A DNA stretch of 9,063 bases from Bacteroidia bacterium (GTDB taxonomy: Bacteria; Bacteroidota; Bacteroidia; Flavobacteriales; Flavobacteriaceae), in NCBI GenBank assembly GCA_030425715.1, contig JAUIAA010000066.1, positions 1 through 9,063 of the forward strand, written 5' to 3'. Under the pieces are notes generated by a model that had not been told where the DNA came from, made no database searches, and saw only the letters and a program-made list of their open reading frames with translations. Below are positions 6,052-9,063 of the stretch, one piece after another. Each line of letters opens with the position of its first letter. Position 1 is the first letter of the stretch. The position numbers and the translations under genes were made by a program.

Positions 6052-6779
6052 TGAAAGTTGTTGCAATGATTCCTGCTCGTTACGGAGCAACCAGATTCCC
6101 TGGAAAATTGATGGCAGACCTAAGTGGTAAGCCAGTCATTGTTCGTACTTACGAAGCTACAGTTGCAACCCATTTATTTGATGACGTTTATGTGGTTACC
6201 GATAGTGAAATTATCAAGCAAGCCATTGAAGAAAATGGAGGAAAAGCCATTATGAGTATCAAAGAACATGAATGTGGTACCGATAGAATTGCTGAGGCGG
6301 TTGAAAATTTAGAGGTGGATATTGTAGTAAATGTGCAAGGAGATGAACCCTTTGTAAAAAAAGATTCTTTAGAAAAAGTAATCAATGTTTTTAAAGAGAA
6401 GGATGCAGATCAAATAGACTTAGCATCGTTAATGCAAGAATTAACCGATTGGAAAGATATAACAGATCCTAATTATGTTAAAGTAATTGTAGATCAACAC
6501 AATTTTGCCCTATATTTTTCACGGTCTCCAATTCCATACCCAAGAGATAAAAATGCAGGAGCTCGTTATTTTGAGCATATAGGAGTATATGCTTTTAGAA
6601 AACAAGCAATTTTAGATTTTTACCATTTGCCTATGCGCTCCTTAGAAGCAACTGAAAAAGTAGAATGTATTCGTTTTTTAGAATACGGTAAAAAAATTAA
6701 AATGGTAGAAACAGATTTTATGGGTATAGAAATTGATACACCAGAAGATTTGTTAAAAGCCAACAAATACTTTAAGTAG
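6051..6779 (+). CDS. kdsB: 3-deoxy-manno-octulosonate cytidylyltransferase, probably acting on Kdo8N
   Basis: It activates Kdo-type sugars with CTP to CMP-sugar plus diphosphate, the donor for lipid A glycosylation, in the cytosol. It is full length at 242 aa. Visible motifs are the nucleotide-binding loop IPARYGATRFPGK (7-19, with Arg10 and Lys19), ECGTDRIAEA (74-83), VQGDEPF with metal ligand Asp98 (95-101), HIGVYAFR in the sugar-binding region, and IDTPEDL near the C-terminus with the second conserved Asp. Its start overlaps the kdnA stop and kdnB follows, so the substrate is likely 8-amino-Kdo, as for the KdsB encoded beside kdnA and kdnB in Shewanella. I cannot separate Kdo from Kdo8N specificity by residues alone, and whether the genome holds a second kdsB is not visible here. 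Confidence 0.93.
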   Translation: MKVVAMIPARYGATRFPGKLMADLSGKPVIVRTYEATVATHLFDDVYVVTDSEIIKQAIEENGGKAIMSIKEHECGTDRIAEAVENLEVDIVVNVQGDEPFVKKDSLEKVINVFKEKDADQIDLASLMQELTDWKDITDPNYVKVIVDQHNFALYFSRSPIPYPRDKNAGARYFEHIGVYAFRKQAILDFYHLPMRSLEATEKVECIRFLEYGKKIKMVETDFMGIEIDTPEDLLKANKYFK

Positions 6780-6810
6780 TAGTTTAATACAAAATGAAAA
6801 AATAGAAAAT

Positions 6811-7893
6811 ATGAGTTATAGAAATTTTCCAATGGTTCCTCGTGTTGTATTTGGTAGAGGATGTTTTAATCAATTAAACGAAATTATATCACCAAAAAGG
6901 AAAAGCAAAAATGCACCATTTATTTTTATAGTAGATGATGTTTTTAGAGGTAATGATGGGTTGATAAATAGAATCCCATTACACCATAATGATAAAATTA
7001 TATACCTAAGTGCTGCCGAAGAACCCAAAACGATTTACGTAGATAAACTTGGCGAAGAAATTAAAGTAGAATTTGACGAATTGCCATCAGGAATAATTGG
7101 TATTGGTGGCGGTACGATGTTAGATTATGCCAAAGCAGTTGCTTTGATTTTAACAAACCCAGGAAGCTCAGCAGATTATCAAGGTTGGGATTTGGTAAAA
7201 AACCAAGGTATTTATCACGTGGGTATTCCTACACTTTCTGGTACAGGAGCAGAAGTGTCTCGTACAACTGTATTGACCGGTCCAGAAAGAAAATTGGGGA
7301 TGAACTCTGATTATACCCCGTTTGATCAGGTAGTTTTAGATCCTGAACTTACCAAAGACGCTCCTAGAAACCAATGGTTTTATACAGGTATGGATTGTTA
7401 TATTCATTGTATTGAATCTTTAACAGGAACTTATTTAAACGCCTTTTCACAGAGTTATGGTGAAAAAGCACTCGATCTTTGTAGAGAAGTTTATTTAGAA
7501 AAGGAAACAAGAGATGAGGATGCAGATGATAAATTGATGATGGCATCTTGGCATGGAGGAATGAGTATTGCGTATTCTCAAGTTGGTGTAGCGCATGCCA
7601 TGAGTTATGGCCTGTCTTACTTATTGGGAACCAAGCACGGTGTAGGTAATTGCATCGTTTTTGATCAGTTAAGTGAATTTTATCCAGAAGGAGTTGCAGA
7701 GTTTAAAAAAATGGTGGAGAAACACCAAATAGATATCCCTAAAGGAATTTGTAAGAATCTATCCGATAAGGAATTTGACATTATGATTGATGTATCTTTA
7801 GGTTTAGTCCCTTTATGGGAAAATGCTTTGGGTAAAGATTGGCAAAAAACAATTACTAGAGAAAAATTACGATCATTATACCAATTAATGTAA
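6811..7893 (+). CDS. kdnB: 3-deoxy-manno-octulosonate 8-oxidase (iron-type alcohol dehydrogenase family)
   Basis: It oxidises the C8 hydroxyl of Kdo to an aldehyde, the first committed step to Kdo8N. The Shewanella enzyme is described as an O2-using oxidase that releases H2O2. The 360 aa carry a group III metal-dependent alcohol dehydrogenase fold: GGGTMLDYAKA (99-109) in the nucleotide-binding half, PTLSGTGAEVSRT (140-152), and metal ligands Asp195 and His199 (GMDCYIHC), His262 (VAHAMSY) and His276 (TKHGVGN). The YRNFP start, YQGWDL (123-128), NSDYTPFDQ and WFYTGMDCYIHCIESL agree with KdnB as I remember it. The gap after kdsB is 31 bases and holds a tiny Met-Lys-Lys-stop frame but no terminator. 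Gene order here is kdnA-kdsB-kdnB, whereas in Shewanella kdnB flanks kdnA on the other side. The alternative is a generic iron alcohol dehydrogenase, unlikely in this context. Confidence 0.89.
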   Translation: MSYRNFPMVPRVVFGRGCFNQLNEIISPKRKSKNAPFIFIVDDVFRGNDGLINRIPLHHNDKIIYLSAAEEPKTIYVDKLGEEIKVEFDELPSGIIGIGGGTMLDYAKAVALILTNPGSSADYQGWDLVKNQGIYHVGIPTLSGTGAEVSRTTVLTGPERKLGMNSDYTPFDQVVLDPELTKDAPRNQWFYTGMDCYIHCIESLTGTYLNAFSQSYGEKALDLCREVYLEKETRDEDADDKLMMASWHGGMSIAYSQVGVAHAMSYGLSYLLGTKHGVGNCIVFDQLSEFYPEGVAEFKKMVEKHQIDIPKGICKNLSDKEFDIMIDVSLGLVPLWENALGKDWQKTITREKLRSLYQLM

Positions 7894-7933
7894 TATAGCC
7901 AATCGTTTTAAGAATTATCTAAATAGAATTGGT

Positions 7934-7941
7934 TAAATTTG
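7934..7941 (+). promoter_or_regulatory. Candidate -7 box for the 90-aa protein gene
   Basis: TAAATTTG is a perfect TAnnTTTG and ends 14 bases before the ATG at 7956. No clear TTG is found at the -33 distance; only a T-run at about 7906-7909 is in place. It suggests the small gene can be transcribed independently of kdnB. Confidence 0.45.
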
Positions 7942-7955
7942 CAAAAAATTAAATT

Positions 7956-8228
7956 ATGGCAAGTATAAAAAATTTTAAAAAGGACATAAATATCATATTA
8001 TCTGATATTATTGAAGATTGTTATATCGCTCAATTGTCTGGTGATGAAAAAGTAACAAAACAAGCAGATAAAATTATTGATGAAGCAATAGCAACGTTCG
8101 ACAGTTTGGTTACTAAAATCAACCAAAAAGGTGTGGAAAATAAAAAGAAACACTTTAAAGCATTAGAAACTGAATTAGGAAAAAGTGTTCAGAAATTAAA
8201 TGAAAAAATAACCAAACTATCTGCTTAG
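7956..8228 (+). CDS. Small helical protein of unknown function (90 aa)
   Basis: I do not assign a function. The protein is rich in Lys, Glu, Asp and Ile, has no signal peptide or membrane segment, and should be almost wholly alpha-helical and cytosolic. An N-terminal helix covers residues 3-27. After Gly29 a second long amphipathic stretch (30-88) has heptad-like Ile/Leu/Val spacing (LVTKI, LGKSVQKLNEKITKL), compatible with a coiled coil. The MASIKNFKKDINIIL start resembles small conserved proteins I have seen in flavobacterial genomes, which argues that it is a real gene. A -7 box 14 bases upstream supports the start. There is no other gene on either strand here. It follows kdnB by 62 bases and could be read through from it, but nothing ties it to sugar metabolism. 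Confidence 0.75.
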   Translation: MASIKNFKKDINIILSDIIEDCYIAQLSGDEKVTKQADKIIDEAIATFDSLVTKINQKGVENKKKHFKALETELGKSVQKLNEKITKLSA

Positions 8229-8261
8229 ATTTTTTAGGTTATTTTTAATTATTGATTGTTA

Positions 8262-8275
8262 AAAATTGCAATTTT
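8262..8275. repeat. 14-bp perfect palindrome between the two small genes
   Basis: AAAATTGCAATTTT is perfectly self-complementary around 8268/8269. It overlaps the TTG proposed as the -33 element of the next gene, the position expected of an operator. AT-rich DNA yields such palindromes fairly readily, so function is uncertain. Confidence 0.4.
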
Positions 8276-8295
8276 GGGCTTTTTTATGTAATTTG
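8266..8295 (+). promoter_or_regulatory. Possible promoter for the 66-aa protein gene
   Basis: TTG (8266-8268) is followed after 20 bases by TAATTTG (8289-8295), one base short of the full TAnnTTTG. The ATG at 8333 is 37 bases downstream, leaving a leader of roughly 30 bases. The 104-base gap 8229-8332 holds this site and the palindrome, and I see no RNA gene in it. Confidence 0.35.
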
Positions 8296-8332
8296 CAGAG
8301 AAAAGTTTCGTTCTTTAAAATAAAAATTAGTT

Positions 8333-8533
8333 ATGGCTAGAGCAATATTTGAGTACACCAAAACTGTTCTTAAAAATGTAAGCTTTGATACCGATCTGTT
8401 CTGTAAGGAATTAGAAAAAAGTATCAAAAGATTATTACCTTTTGAAATAGAAGAGTTGAGAATTTGGTTGCTACAATTTACTGTAAATAAACCCGAATTA
8501 TACGTCTGTATGTCGGTAATTAATAATAAATAA
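8333..8533 (+). CDS. Small protein of unknown function (66 aa)
   Basis: No named domain is recognised. The sequence is compact: MARAIFEYTKTVLKNVSFD, then a helix around 21-35 (DLFCKELEKSIKRLL), PFEIEELRIWLLQF (36-49) as a likely second helix, and a tail with KPEL. It has two Cys (24, 59), one Trp (45), no signal peptide and no true membrane segment. The MARAIFEYTK start and LLPFEIEELRIWL core resemble short conserved hypothetical proteins that I recall from flavobacteria, so I believe it is a gene rather than a chance frame. A strong hairpin terminator begins two bases after its stop codon. It is convergent with oxyR and may be unrelated to it. Confidence 0.75.
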   Translation: MARAIFEYTKTVLKNVSFDTDLFCKELEKSIKRLLPFEIEELRIWLLQFTVNKPELYVCMSVINNK

Positions 8534-8534
8534 C

Positions 8535-8567
8535 AAAAAAGTGGAGTTAATTTAGCTCCACTTTTTT
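8535..8567. terminator. Bidirectional hairpin terminator between the 66-aa gene and oxyR
   Basis: A GTGGAG/CTCCAC stem (8541-8546 with 8556-8561) is extended inward by T-G, T-A and A-T pairs to a three-base loop at 8550-8552. Outward it is extended by six A-T pairs (A8535-8540 with T8562-8567). The T-run follows on the plus strand and the mirrored A-run gives one for the minus strand, so it can stop transcription from both sides. The oxyR stop codon (8547-8549) is inside the stem. Confidence 0.9.
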
Positions 8568-9063
8568 ATTTATAGGACTTATAATTTTCACATCTTGAAA
8601 AGAAATGGCACCACGAATTACCCCATCAATTGTGCTTTTTAAAGCCTCTAACAATTGCATTTTTAATTGTGATTTATGATAAATTAAACTAACCTCACGG
8701 GCAGGCACGGTATTGTTAAATTGCCTTAAATAGGTTTTATCTTTATCACTCAAATCTAAGGTATGTAAGTAGGGTAACAAGGTCATGCCTAAGCCTTCCT
8801 TAGACAATTTAATTAGTGTTGCAATACTCCCACTTTCTAATTGAAAGTGATAGTTTTCTGAGGGTTTTGTTGCATTACAAAGATTGATAACGCTGTTTTT
8901 AAAACAGTGTCCATCTTCTAACAGTAAGATGTCATCCAAATTTAAATCTGTTTCTGTAATATGGTCGTGGTCAAACAATCGATGGTTTGACGAAACAAAC
9001 CCAACAAACGGTTCATAATACAAAGGTCTTTCTTTAATGGCTTCATTTTCGAGCGGAGTAGCT
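8547..9063 (-). CDS. oxyR: OxyR-type LysR-family peroxide sensor, C-terminal half, cut by window edge
   Basis: This is a transcription regulator that senses H2O2 through a disulfide and switches on catalase, peroxidase and iron-storage genes. The 171 visible residues are the LysR substrate-binding (regulatory) domain, starting ATPLENEAIKERPLYYEPF. The motif LLLEDGHCFKNSVINLC has its two Cys (codons 8904-8906 and 8877-8879) exactly nine residues apart, as for the E. coli OxyR redox pair Cys199/Cys208, and the surrounding LEDGHC is the OxyR hallmark. GLGMTLLPYL further on is the usual GxGxxLLP segment. A TTG codon at 9021-9023 could be mistaken for a start, but the frame stays open and OxyR-like to the edge, so the gene continues. 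About 140 N-terminal residues with the helix-turn-helix lie outside. The gene ends in the shared terminator with the 66-aa gene. Confidence 0.92.
   Translation of the reverse strand, partial: ATPLENEAIKERPLYYEPFVGFVSSNHRLFDHDHITETDLNLDDILLLEDGHCFKNSVINLCNATKPSENYHFQLESGSIATLIKLSKEGLGMTLLPYLHTLDLSDKDKTYLRQFNNTVPAREVSLIYHKSQLKMQLLEALKSTIDGVIRGAISFQDVKIISPINKKVELN

Noticed and set aside
6794..6805. ATG-AAA-AAA-TAG mini-frame between kdsB and kdnB
   Set aside because: Three codons in A-rich leader sequence are easily chance; no evidence for a regulatory upstream ORF.
9021..9023. TTG as the start codon of the OxyR-like protein
   Set aside because: The same frame continues upstream to the window edge with OxyR-like residues (TPLENEAIKERPLYYEP), so the gene is simply cut off.
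1..9063. Defence system, prophage, insertion sequence or CRISPR array
   Set aside because: All genes are metabolic, regulatory or small unknowns; no transposase, integrase, nuclease or direct-repeat array was seen.

Overview
The window is AT-rich, compactly coded DNA that looks like a chromosomal segment of a Bacteroidota bacterium, most likely a (marine) Flavobacteriaceae member. Three things point there: the start regions mostly lack Shine-Dalgarno sequences and are A/T-rich, several carry the Bacteroidota -7 promoter motif TAnnTTTG, and the proteins resemble flavobacterial versions. I see no insertion sequence, CRISPR array, tRNA, rRNA or phage gene. Every non-coding gap is about 100 bases or less.

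Left part (1-2740): the 5' part of prfC (peptide chain release factor 3, minus strand) runs off the left edge. Next is a cyclophilin-type peptidyl-prolyl isomerase predicted to be a lipoprotein (minus strand). Divergent from it is a tight plus-strand run: idi (isopentenyl-diphosphate isomerase), a QueD/PTPS-family pterin synthase, and a PrxQ/Bcp-type peroxiredoxin with an N-terminal membrane or signal segment. Convergent to that run is an adenosine-deaminase-superfamily gene (minus strand, 2750-3754) whose motifs fit the adenine deaminase branch better than adenosine deaminase.

Central part (3843-7893): a plus-strand series manA, kdnA, kdsB, kdnB. The last three form a complete set for 8-amino-3,8-dideoxy-D-manno-octulosonate (Kdo8N), the amino sugar known from Shewanella lipopolysaccharide. 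KdnB oxidises C8 of Kdo, KdnA transaminates the aldehyde, and KdsB activates the product as the CMP-sugar for transfer to lipid A. This is the most notable content of the window: it predicts that this flavobacterium replaces Kdo with Kdo8N in its inner core. The pathway is described in Shewanella, so the novelty is its host and arrangement rather than its chemistry.

Right part (7956-9063): two short, probably conserved but unnamed helical proteins of 90 and 66 aa, each with a Bacteroidota-like promoter. A strong bidirectional hairpin terminator follows, then the C-terminal half of an OxyR-type peroxide-sensing LysR regulator (minus strand) running off the right edge with both redox cysteines visible. 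The peroxiredoxin, the predicted H2O2-producing KdnB and OxyR lie within 7 kb of each other, which may be coincidental.
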